Shown: positions 1 to 5,952, counted from the first letter of the stretch. The stretch is DNA of 6,092 bases from a bacterium UBA3734 (GCA_002372575.1 DFHC01000095.1:10645-16736), one strand, 5' to 3'. Notes: a model not told the origin generated them from the sequence alone. A program made the numbers and translations.

Positions 1-28
1 CACTCCTCACTCCACACTCCTCAATATT
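1..28 (+). repeat. Short heptanucleotide tandem array inside prmC (left loop)
   Basis: Three near-identical 7-bp units (CACTCCT, CACTCCA, CACTCCT) at 1-21 are followed by a diverged unit CAATATT at 22-28. The array may extend left of the window. It encodes the loop (LLTPHSS) directly before the first strand of the SAM-binding motif (ILDIGTGSG). Confidence 0.6.
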
Positions 29-590
29 AGACATCGGAACGGGCAGCGGCTGCATTGCCGTGACACTGGCGGCGGAGTGGCCCGAGGCGCAGGTATCGGC
101 ATGGGACATTTCCGAAAAAGCCCTGAAAATCGCGCGGGAGAATGCGGAGCGGAACGGCGCAAATGTTGATTTCGAGCAAGTCGATATCCTAAACCCATTC
201 AACCCTCAACCCTCAACCCTCAACATTCAACACCTAACACCCAACACCCAACACCCAACACTCAACACCCAGCACCCAACCTTCAACATTCTCATCAGCA
301 ACCCGCCCTACGTTTGCGAGAGCGAGAAAGCAGCGATGGAACGGAACGTGCTGCAACACGAGCCGCACTTGGCGCTCTTCGTGCCCGACGACGACCCTCT
401 GCGCTTCTATCGCGCCATCGCCGAGTATGCCCGCCACGCGCTGAAGCCCAACGGATGGCTGTTTTTTGAAATCAACCCTGCGTATGCCGACGACATCGTG
501 CAGATGCTGCAAGAAATGCAGTTCGAACAAGTGACGCTGAAAACAGATTCGTTTGGAAAAAAGCGGTTTTTAAGAACTAAAATCAAATAA
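3..590 (+). CDS. prmC: PrmC/HemK release factor glutamine N5-methyltransferase, 5'-truncated by window edge
   Basis: PrmC transfers a methyl group from S-adenosylmethionine to the glutamine of the GGQ motif in release factors RF1 and RF2, which improves translation termination in the cytoplasm. The frame is open from the window edge. An early GTG at 60 is internal, because the SAM-binding motif I (LDIGTGSG, nt 27-50) lies before it. The catalytic NPPY motif, which binds the target glutamine, is at nt 300-311, followed by the family-typical run ESEKAAMERNVL and by LALFVPDDDPL. The C-terminal part of the methyltransferase fold is complete and stops at TAA 588-590. The N-terminal helical domain lies outside the window. 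The oddity is that two loops, just before motif I and just before the NPPY strand, are encoded by 7-bp tandem repeats. The second adds a low-complexity segment of roughly 30 residues rich in N, T, Q, H and P. The frame stays open and both motifs are intact, so the enzyme is probably functional. Confidence 0.93.
   Translation, partial: LLTPHSSILDIGTGSGCIAVTLAAEWPEAQVSAWDISEKALKIARENAERNGANVDFEQVDILNPFNPQPSTLNIQHLTPNTQHPTLNTQHPTFNILISNPPYVCESEKAAMERNVLQHEPHLALFVPDDDPLRFYRAIAEYARHALKPNGWLFFEINPAYADDIVQMLQEMQFEQVTLKTDSFGKKRFLRTKIK
193..290 (+). repeat. Heptanucleotide tandem array inside prmC (13-14 units)
   Basis: Thirteen consecutive 7-bp units run from 200 to 290: CAACCCT three times, CAACATT, CAACACC, TAACACC, CAACACC twice, CAACACT, CAACACC, CAGCACC, CAACCTT and CAACATT. 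A diverged unit (ACCCATT) may precede them at 193-199. The consensus is YAAC(A/C)YY. Three units make 21 bp, so the protein shows a 7-residue period (PNTQHPT, then LNTQHPT). The segment sits between DILNPF and the strand ILISNPPY, which is a surface loop in PrmC structures. No frame of the consensus contains a stop on this strand, so the array can be read in any phase. Only changes of three units keep the downstream frame. Confidence 0.9.
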
Positions 591-592
591 AT

Positions 593-623
593 TTTGTATT
601 CTGCCAACTAATGTGTATCTTTG
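593..623 (+). promoter_or_regulatory. Bacteroidota-type promoter for the alkaline phosphatase gene
   Basis: The -33 element TTTG (593-596) and the -7 element TATCTTTG (616-623) are separated by 19 bp, an exact match to the Bacteroidota consensus TTTG-N19-TAnnTTTG. The -33 box begins three bases after the prmC stop codon. Transcription is expected to start near 630, giving a leader of about 25 nt before the ATG at 655. Confidence 0.85.
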
Positions 624-654
624 CAAACAAACTATTGCATAAAACGACAGAAAT

Positions 655-2130
655 ATGAAAAAGAATTTGCTGATTTTGCTGTCGCTCGTGCTGATGAGCA
701 CTGCGACATGGGCAGGAAGAAAAATTGAACGTCCGAAACTGGTGGTCGGACTCGTTGTGGACCAAATGCGCTGGGACTACCTCTACTATTACTACGAAGA
801 CTTCGTGGAGGGCGGCCTGAAGCGGCTCGTCGATGAGGGATTCTCGTGCGAAAACACGATGATCAACTACGTGCCGACGGTGACGGCCATCGGCCACACG
901 AGCATCTATACGGGCTCTACGCCCGCGCTGCATGGCATCTGCGGCAATTCGTTTTTCGAGAAGGGGAAGAGCATCAACTGCTGCGGCGACCCCACCGTGC
1001 GGAGCGTAGGCAGCGACTCGAAGGCTGGAAAGGTGTCGCCGCGAAACATGTGGGCCAACACCATCGGCGACCAGCTGCGCCTGTCGAACGACTTCAAGTC
1101 GCGCGTGTTTGGCGTGGCGCTGAAAGACCGTGCGGCCATCCTGCCTGCCGGCCATTCGGCCAACGCCGCCTACTGGTTCGACAAGTCCGTGGGCCACTTC
1201 ATTTCCTCGACCTACTACATGCAGGAACTGCCGAAATGGGTGCGTGACTTCAACAAGCAACACGCCATGAAGCCCGGCGACGACCCGAAAATGAAGCCCG
1301 AAGGCGTCACGCTCACCTTCAAAATGGCCGAGGCACTGCTCGAAAACGAGCGCCTGGGCTCGGGCGACGTCACCGATATGCTCTGCGTGAGCATCTCCTC
1401 GACCGACGCCATCGGCCATGAATACGGCACGCGCGCCGAACAAACCGTCGCAGCCTACAAGCAGCTCGACAAAGACCTCGCCCACTTCCTCAGAGTGCTC
1501 GACCGTCGCCTCGGACAAGGGCAATACCTGCTCTTCCTCTCTGCCGACCACGGCGGAGCCCACAACCCCAATTTCATGCGCCAGCACAAGCTCCCTGCCG
1601 ACGGATGGGGCACGGGCAACACGGTGAAAGCCATCAACCAGCGACTGGCCGCGAAATACGGAGTGGACAATTTGGCTCTGGGCCACTATTCCGACTTCAT
1701 CTACCTGAACCACGCCCGCATCGACAGTGCCGGCCTCGACATTCACGAGGTGAAGCGTGAGGCGATTCGCGAAATCGAGAAAAACGACAAGATTCTCTAT
1801 GCCGTCGATTGCGAGAATGCCGCTTCAGCACCCATTCCGCAACTCGTCCGCGAGCGCATCGTGAACGGCTACAACCGCCATCGCTCGGGCGACATCTACG
1901 CCCTGCCCCGTTCGCAAATGTTCACGTGGGAGTTCAAAGACGACTACATCGGCACCACCCACGGCGAATGGAACCCCTACGACTCGCACATTCCGCTCGT
2001 GTTCTTCGGCTGGAACGTGAAACACGGTGCCACGACGAAGCCCACGCGCATCGTCGATATCGCCCCGACGGTCTGCGCCCTGCTCCACATCCAGATGCCG
2101 AACGCCAGCATTGGCGACGCGATTTTTTGA
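655..2130 (+). CDS. Secreted PafA-type alkaline phosphatase (type I phosphodiesterase/nucleotide pyrophosphatase superfamily)
   Basis: This 491-residue protein belongs to the two-zinc alkaline phosphatase superfamily and most resembles PafA, a phosphomonoesterase of Bacteroidota that releases phosphate from organic esters in the periplasm. Residues 1-20 form a Sec signal peptide with a cleavage site after TWA. Zinc-ligand and nucleophile positions are present: D36 (VVDQMRWD), T77 (VTAIGH, the nucleophile), D251 and H255 (DAIGHEYG), D298 and H299 (ADHGG), and H436 (THGE). N98 (GNSF), K157 and R159 (LKDR) match the substrate-binding N, K and R that distinguish PafA monoesterases from diesterases, as I recall the Elizabethkingia enzyme. 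The protein is somewhat shorter than that enzyme (about 546 residues). It has its own promoter. The start is supported by the signal peptide directly after the A-rich leader. I see no phosphate-responsive operator. Codon use is GC-rich (40 of 60 bases are G or C in 1141-1200), unlike the next two genes. Confidence 0.92.
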   Translation: MKKNLLILLSLVLMSTATWAGRKIERPKLVVGLVVDQMRWDYLYYYYEDFVEGGLKRLVDEGFSCENTMINYVPTVTAIGHTSIYTGSTPALHGICGNSFFEKGKSINCCGDPTVRSVGSDSKAGKVSPRNMWANTIGDQLRLSNDFKSRVFGVALKDRAAILPAGHSANAAYWFDKSVGHFISSTYYMQELPKWVRDFNKQHAMKPGDDPKMKPEGVTLTFKMAEALLENERLGSGDVTDMLCVSISSTDAIGHEYGTRAEQTVAAYKQLDKDLAHFLRVLDRRLGQGQYLLFLSADHGGAHNPNFMRQHKLPADGWGTGNTVKAINQRLAAKYGVDNLALGHYSDFIYLNHARIDSAGLDIHEVKREAIREIEKNDKILYAVDCENAASAPIPQLVRERIVNGYNRHRSGDIYALPRSQMFTWEFKDDYIGTTHGEWNPYDSHIPLVFFGWNVKHGATTKPTRIVDIAPTVCALLHIQMPNASIGDAIF

Positions 2131-2218
2131 ATTGTCAGACATAAAAATACAGGAGTAAGGAGTTAGACAAGTTTATTAAGTCTATGGACAAGTACTTGCT
2201 GAAAGATTGCAATAAATT

Positions 2219-2629
2219 ATGGAGAAAATAGTTAAATTAGGCATAGTAGTGCTGTTTATGTCCTTTTTACATGGTGCTTGTACAACAAGGACACCTGAAA
2301 AGATTCTGGAACAACAGTTTAATATTAGCCTAAAGGATTTTGATTATCAAGTTGAAACCTTTGAGGAACAATGGAATCCTAACGGAGATGGATATGCGTA
2401 TATTATTTTCAAATTCAATGAATTAACCGAGAATAATATCAATTATCTTCTGTCGTCAGGACTTAAGGAATTACCTATACCAGATAGAAAAGAAATTCCT
2501 GACCGATTTTTATGCGATAATGGTTACTACTTATTTGAGAAGGTGGGTTCAAACGACGAAAGAGATTATAAATTGTTTGTCGTTGACACCGAAAATAATA
2601 AGGCCGTTCTATATTATCAATATATGTGA
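2219..2629 (+). CDS. Small putative lipoprotein, unknown function
   Basis: I do not recognise this 136-residue protein. It starts with a short basic region, a hydrophobic segment (residues 7-17) and a cysteine at 21 (LHGAC), which fits a signal-peptidase II lipoprotein, although H rather than L at position -3 is atypical. There is no acidic surface-export signal after the cysteine (TTRTPEK follows). The mature part is acidic and aromatic, with no repeats or catalytic motif I can name. It is AT-rich (23 of 60 bases are G or C in 2341-2400), in contrast to the flanking phosphatase and DUF2851 genes. I found no clear promoter in the 88 bases before it and no Shine-Dalgarno site, so read-through from the phosphatase promoter is possible. 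It probably forms an operon with the membrane-protein gene that starts 31 bases after its stop. Confidence 0.75.
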   Translation: MEKIVKLGIVVLFMSFLHGACTTRTPEKILEQQFNISLKDFDYQVETFEEQWNPNGDGYAYIIFKFNELTENNINYLLSSGLKELPIPDRKEIPDRFLCDNGYYLFEKVGSNDERDYKLFVVDTENNKAVLYYQYM

Positions 2630-2659
2630 AATTCTGTTGGTCAAATAATGTAATAGCCT

Positions 2660-3091
2660 ATGTCAACTATTAAGCCAAACATCAGGGTATTTGTAATACA
2701 GATGGTTTATTTTGTATTACGGTTCTGCCTGAAGCCTATTTTCCATACGCCATGCATCGGATGTGAACGAGTTTACTATGTTCAAACCGATATTGAAATA
2801 GCATTGGAAATAGTTCTGTTTTTGGGACTCACATTTGGAATGTGCTACCATATCCTCAAGACGAAAAGAATGTTTGTTACTTCACTTCTGATGGGATTCT
2901 CCTTGTGGATTTTATTCGAATTGTCGAAATACATTGAATATTCGACGGGGTTTTTACCCCATTATGGTGATGTGCCAGTGGCCATCAGCTTCATTCTGTC
3001 TTTAGTGGGAACAATTGTCTACATGAGTGTGTTGTACCTTATCTGTCTGTTTGTAAAGCGCTATGTAATTGCTCCTGTTGAAGGCAGATAA
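2660..3091 (+). CDS. Putative small polytopic inner-membrane protein, unknown function
   Basis: This 143-residue protein has about four hydrophobic segments, near residues 10-28, 45-64, 70-88 and 107-133, with basic residues in the turn between the second and third (KTKR) and after the last (VKRY). This suggests a four-helix inner-membrane protein. A CxxC pair (C32, C35 in PCIGC) lies in the first inter-helix loop and could bind metal or form a disulfide, but I know no family with this arrangement. Its base composition is AT-rich like that of the preceding lipoprotein gene, so the two were probably acquired together and are co-transcribed. The transcript ends at the hairpin at 3115-3157. There is no ribosome-binding site to confirm the ATG. 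It is chosen as the first ATG of the frame after the upstream gene ends. Confidence 0.7.
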   Translation: MSTIKPNIRVFVIQMVYFVLRFCLKPIFHTPCIGCERVYYVQTDIEIALEIVLFLGLTFGMCYHILKTKRMFVTSLLMGFSLWILFELSKYIEYSTGFLPHYGDVPVAISFILSLVGTIVYMSVLYLICLFVKRYVIAPVEGR

Positions 3092-3114
3092 CTTGGTCAT
3101 TAAATCTGATGATG

Positions 3115-3157
3115 AAAAGTCGAGGATGGACAAACCAGAGCCATCCTCGCCTTTTTT
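3115..3157. terminator. Bidirectional intrinsic terminator between convergent operons
   Basis: A perfect 9-bp stem, CGAGGATGG (3121-3129) with CCATCCTCG (3141-3149), encloses an 11-nt loop. A T-tract follows on the + strand (3152-3157). On the opposite strand AAAAG (3115-3119) reads as CTTTT after the stem. It can stop both the + strand membrane-protein transcript and the - strand antitoxin transcript, which converge here. Confidence 0.88.
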
Positions 3158-3207
3158 GAAAATTTACTTGCCTTGTTTTTTCGTTTTTTATACTATGCGC
3201 GATGTCG

Positions 3208-3501
3208 CTAAGCGTAGGCAGTAGCCATTTTTTTATTAGGCACGCTGACAACATCCTCTCCCAACGCGGAAGAAATTTTGCATATCGTGGCCAGCGTAAG
3301 ATTATGTGTACCTGAAAGCCATCGGCTTACCTCGGTTTCCGTCTTTCCAAGCAGGCGGGCAAGGTCTTTTTGCGACATTCCTCGGGTTTCGAGAATGTCA
3401 TAGATTCGGTTGGCTATGGCCACCGACATTTCCATTTGCAGCTTTGTCTCGGATGAAATTGTGCTGCGAATTTCATCCATCACTTTGTTTGTTCTCATCA
3501 T
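3208..3501 (-). CDS. Xre-family HTH antitoxin/repressor (HigA-like)
   Basis: This 97-residue protein has a central Cro/C1-type helix-turn-helix: helix 2 at about residues 43-52 (SQKDLARLLG), the recognition helix at 54-64 (TETEVSRWLSG), then the typical HNLTLATICKISSALG. Proteins of this size and layout, encoded just after a RelE/HigB-like toxin, act as antitoxins that neutralise the toxin and repress the shared promoter. It is the second gene of the operon, 12 bases after the toxin's stop. A strong Shine-Dalgarno (AAGGAAAGGAG) fills that gap. The gene opens with two ATG codons, at 3501 and 3498. Spacing from GGAG is 2 nt to the first and 5 nt to the second, so the real start may be 3498. The role as an antitoxin is inferred from gene order and fold. 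A plain transcriptional regulator is the alternative. Confidence 0.85.
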   Translation of the reverse strand: MMRTNKVMDEIRSTISSETKLQMEMSVAIANRIYDILETRGMSQKDLARLLGKTETEVSRWLSGTHNLTLATICKISSALGEDVVSVPNKKMATAYA

Positions 3502-3502
3502 A

Positions 3503-3514
3503 TCTCCTTTCCTT
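3503..3514 (-). promoter_or_regulatory. Strong Shine-Dalgarno site of the antitoxin gene
   Basis: On the - strand, AAGGAAAGGAG lies between the toxin stop codon and the ATGATG start. It is by far the best Shine-Dalgarno site of the complete genes here. Strong translation of the second gene fits the need for antitoxin in excess of toxin. Confidence 0.7.
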
Positions 3515-3996
3515 TATTCGTCTTCGATAGCAAATGCCAGTTCCCCAAGCAATTCGGTTCCTTTCACGACAATCACCTTGCCTTTCTCTCTTTGTTTCAG
3601 TTCGATATCGATTTTCTGAAGCAGCTTCACCTGCCGATGCAGATTTTCGTCTTCCTCATAAGTGGCTGTGTTCTTCAGTCCTCCATTGCCGAGAATGAGT
3701 ATCTTTGCTTGAATGTTTAGCAAGTAGAGCCTCAAAGAAGTGGTTTCGAGATGGGATGGCAGGGCCATCACCCTGTCACGCCTCGTTCCTTCATAGCGGA
3801 AATGCATATCCCTCGCCCCGTCGCGCTTGATGATATCAAGTCGATAGACCAACTGACGCACATCGTCGGGAAAAGTGTCTTTGTACGTCAGCAGGAATTT
3901 CTCAAACTCGGAGTATTCCTCTCCCTCAAAATGTGGCGAGTAAAGGCTGACCTTCTCACCATCTTCTAAAAGTTCGATAAGCAAATTCCTTTTCAT
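3514..3996 (-). CDS. Probable RelE/HigB-like toxin of a type II toxin-antitoxin pair
   Basis: From the ATG at 3996 this protein has 160 residues. The GTG at 4002 is in frame but lies inside the likely ribosome-binding site AAGGTG, so the ATG is preferred. Residues 88-106 (SLRLYLLN, then KILILGNGG) resemble the beta-hairpin core of Gp49/HigB- and RelE-type ribonuclease toxins. A basic helix-rich segment follows at 108-138. The N-terminal half includes an acidic part (PHFEGEEYSEFEKF) and a basic part (RYEGTRRDR, 67-75), as in the longer Bacteroidota relatives of these toxins that are paired with Xre antitoxins. If active, it would cleave mRNA, usually on the ribosome. The toxin-first order and 12-base gap to the HTH gene fit HigBA. 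I cannot point to a proven catalytic residue, so toxicity is an inference. Confidence 0.68.
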   Translation of the reverse strand: MKRNLLIELLEDGEKVSLYSPHFEGEEYSEFEKFLLTYKDTFPDDVRQLVYRLDIIKRDGARDMHFRYEGTRRDRVMALPSHLETTSLRLYLLNIQAKILILGNGGLKNTATYEEDENLHRQVKLLQKIDIELKQREKGKVIVVKGTELLGELAFAIEDE

Positions 3997-4015
3997 ATTC
4001 ACCTTTTTTCTGCTG

Positions 4016-4047
4016 CAAAGATAAACATAAAAGTTGATTCCGCCAAA
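4016..4047 (-). promoter_or_regulatory. Bacteroidota-type promoter of the toxin-antitoxin operon
   Basis: Read on the - strand, the -33 TTTG is at 4047-4044 and the -7 TATCTTTG at 4023-4016, with a 20-bp spacer. The start site should fall near 4009, leaving a short leader of about a dozen bases that contains AAGGTG before the toxin ATG at 3996. Confidence 0.85.
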
Positions 4048-4067
4048 TTTTTAGAAAATATTTTGGC
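4042..4067. promoter_or_regulatory. Imperfect palindrome spanning both divergent -33 boxes; candidate operator
   Basis: GCCAAA (4042-4047) and TTTGGC (4062-4067) are perfect 6-bp inverted arms around a 14-bp AT-rich core with partial symmetry. Each arm contains the TTTG -33 element of one of the two divergent promoters. A dimeric Xre-type antitoxin bound here could shut both. Some of the symmetry follows simply from the two facing -33 boxes. Confidence 0.45.
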
Positions 4068-4093
4068 CGTAATATCTATTATCCGTATTTTTG
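4062..4093 (+). promoter_or_regulatory. Bacteroidota-type promoter of the DUF2851 gene
   Basis: The -33 TTTG (4062-4065) and -7 TATTTTTG (4086-4093) have a 20-bp spacer. Transcription should begin near 4100. This excludes the in-frame TTG at 4091 as a start codon and supports the ATG at 4136. Confidence 0.82.
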
Positions 4094-4135
4094 CAGTGGA
4101 AACACCGAAAAGGTGGTAATTTGCATGAAAATACG

Positions 4136-5428
4136 ATGGAAGCTTTATTGCACTACGTCTGGAAGCATAAGCTGTGGCCGCTGAAACCACTTGCGACCAC
4201 CAGCGGCGAGCCTGTGGAGGTGATTGACACGGGCTTGCACAACCGCAATGCCGGCCCCGACTTCTTCAATGCGAAGGTGAAAATCGGCGAAACGCTGTGG
4301 GTGGGCAACGTGGAAATCCACGACCGCGCCACCGACTGGAACGCCCACGGCCACCAGCACGACGCAGCCTACGACAACGTGGTGCTGCACGTCTGCAGAG
4401 AGGTGAACGGCACGGCCACGACGGCCTCGGGACGCACGCTGCCGCAGTTGCAGCTCGACGTGCCGCCTTCGGTGCTCCAAAACTATCGGCAGTTGCTCCA
4501 TGCCGACCGCTATCCGCCGTGCTATCAGCTGATTCCGTCGCTCTCGCCGCTCACCATCCACTCGTGGCTCAGTGCGCTGCAAACCGAACGGCTGGAGCAG
4601 AAAACCGAGGCCATCAAGCGGCGTGTGGCGCAGTGCAATGGCTCGTGGGAACAGGCTTATTTCACCACCCTGGCCCGCAATTTCGGCTTCGGCATCAACG
4701 GCGACGCCTTCGAGCAGTGGGCACGCAGCGTGCCGCTCTCGGCGGTCGGCCACCACCGCGACGACCTTTTCCAGATTGAGGCCATTTTCATGGGTCAGGC
4801 CGGTCTGACAGACCTCGGAAACCTGCCCAAACGCCATCGCGAAAGGGCTGAAAATGACGACTATTTCATCCGGCTTCGCAACGAATACCACTTTCTGCAG
4901 CGAAAATTCTCCTTGCAGCCCATCGACCCGAAACTCTGGCGATTCCTGCGCCTGCGACCGCAGAATTTTCCGCATATCCGCCTCGCACAACTCGCCCGGC
5001 TCTACCATCAGGAAACGGCCTCGCTCAGCCAAATCGTGGATTGCGCCACGGTGGAAGACCTCGAAAAGGCTCTCGCCACGCGCGTCACACCCTATTGGCA
5101 GACGCACTATCTGTTCGGAGCCGACAGTCCCACGAGCGAGAAACGCCTTTCCGCAAGCTCGCGCCGACTGATGATTATCAACACGGTGATTCCCATGCTC
5201 TTCGCATACGGTCGCCATCGCCACGACGAAAAACTCTGCGACCGAGCCTTCGACTTGCTGGAAGAACTCGGTGCAGAGCAGAACCATATCACCCGTATGT
5301 GGAGCGAGTGCGGACTCAGCGTCCGCTCGGCAGCCGACACGCAGGCACTCATTCAACTCAAGAACGAATACTGCGACCGGAAAGACTGCCTGCGCTGCAG
5401 AATCGGGTATGAATACTTGAAGAAATAA
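4136..5428 (+). CDS. DUF2851 family protein, unknown function
   Basis: This 430-residue cytoplasmic protein matches the DUF2851 family, widespread and single-copy in Bacteroidota but without an assigned function. It begins MEALLHYVWKHKLW, the family's usual opening. The conserved N-terminal block runs from residue 33 to 87: GLHNRNAGPDFFNAKV, then WVGNVEIH, then SDW-like TDWNAHGH, then DAAYDNVVLHV. Candidate active-site residues are D42, E60, H62, D67, H71, H73 and D76. The protein ends in a cysteine cluster C413, C418 and C421 (CDRKDCLRC), also typical of the family. There is no signal peptide or membrane segment. The frame extends upstream to 4091, but that lies in the promoter. An in-frame TTG at 4121, closer to an AAAAGGTGG site, is the only serious alternative start. 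The gene is divergent from the toxin-antitoxin operon and convergent with the outer-membrane gene. Confidence 0.88.
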   Translation: MEALLHYVWKHKLWPLKPLATTSGEPVEVIDTGLHNRNAGPDFFNAKVKIGETLWVGNVEIHDRATDWNAHGHQHDAAYDNVVLHVCREVNGTATTASGRTLPQLQLDVPPSVLQNYRQLLHADRYPPCYQLIPSLSPLTIHSWLSALQTERLEQKTEAIKRRVAQCNGSWEQAYFTTLARNFGFGINGDAFEQWARSVPLSAVGHHRDDLFQIEAIFMGQAGLTDLGNLPKRHRERAENDDYFIRLRNEYHFLQRKFSLQPIDPKLWRFLRLRPQNFPHIRLAQLARLYHQETASLSQIVDCATVEDLEKALATRVTPYWQTHYLFGADSPTSEKRLSASSRRLMIINTVIPMLFAYGRHRHDEKLCDRAFDLLEELGAEQNHITRMWSECGLSVRSAADTQALIQLKNEYCDRKDCLRCRIGYEYLKK

Positions 5429-5431
5429 GCC

Positions 5432-5917
5432 TTAGAGATAGATGCCGAAGCCCACGCGGAACCCGATTTTCGAGTATTCGCTGTGGTCGTTGAACGACTG
5501 CTGGTAATAGACCGAGGGTTCAATCGTCACCGTGCGGCTGATGAAATAGGCATAGCCCACTTCCACGCCCGGCATCACGTCGTTGTAGCCGCCGGCACCG
5601 TGGGCATACTTCACGTTGGCACCGAGGAAAATACCGTTCTGCAAGATGTAGTAGCGACCACCGGCACCCAGCTCCACCGTGTCGAACTTCATCGAGCCGC
5701 CCCGATGGTTCCATCCGGCAACGCCATAGAGCAGCACGTTGTCGGCCACGAAAAAGCCGGCCTGCCCCTGCAATCCGATGTTAAACTTCTCCGAACCACT
5801 GTAGCTCAGGTTCAGGCCCGTGAGCGCTGCGTTGGCATAGAGCTTGCCCTGTTCAAACTGTGCGTGTGCGAGCAACGGCATGATCGCCGCGGCAATGATA
5901 ACAAAGATTTTTTTCAT
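5432..5917 (-). CDS. Small outer-membrane beta-barrel protein (OmpX/OmpW-like)
   Basis: This 161-residue protein has a clear Sec signal peptide (MKKIFVIIAAAIMPLLAHA, cleavage before Q20). The mature part alternates polar and hydrophobic or aromatic residues in short strands broken by G, N and D turns, for example NIGLQGQAGFF, NVLLYGVAGW and TVTIEPSVYY, with a final strand IGFRVGFGIYL. This pattern and length suit an eight-stranded outer-membrane barrel of the OmpX/OmpW-like type common in Bacteroidota. The role (structural, adhesion or small-molecule passage) cannot be told from sequence. The frame stays open upstream to 5986, but those codons overlap the promoter and lie before the signal peptide, so the ATG at 5917 is the start. 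The gene ends only 3 bp from the stop of the convergent DUF2851 gene. Confidence 0.87.
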   Translation of the reverse strand: MKKIFVIIAAAIMPLLAHAQFEQGKLYANAALTGLNLSYSGSEKFNIGLQGQAGFFVADNVLLYGVAGWNHRGGSMKFDTVELGAGGRYYILQNGIFLGANVKYAHGAGGYNDVMPGVEVGYAYFISRTVTIEPSVYYQQSFNDHSEYSKIGFRVGFGIYL

Positions 5918-5952
5918 GTTGATTTTGGTATTGTTAATGGTTTTTTGCATGA

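Noticed and set aside
193..290. CRISPR-like or telomere-like repeat
   Set aside because: The units are directly adjacent 7-mers with no spacers and are translated in-frame within prmC.
583..1746. 387-codon open frame antisense to the phosphatase gene
   Set aside because: It is a shadow of a GC-rich gene. The + strand frame has a signal peptide and a full active site, while the antisense product has no recognisable domain.
2131..2218. Promoter for the small lipoprotein gene
   Set aside because: TACTTG at 2193-2198 is only a partial -7 match with no TTTG at the right distance, so it was not listed as a feature.
3039..3254. 71-codon - strand frame downstream of the antitoxin gene
   Set aside because: It spans the intrinsic terminator and overlaps the ends of two better-supported genes, with no start signal or family resemblance.
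4145..5356. 403-codon open frame antisense to the DUF2851 gene
   Set aside because: It is a shadow frame, rich in V, A, R, H and E without domain structure. The + strand family motifs and promoter are clear.
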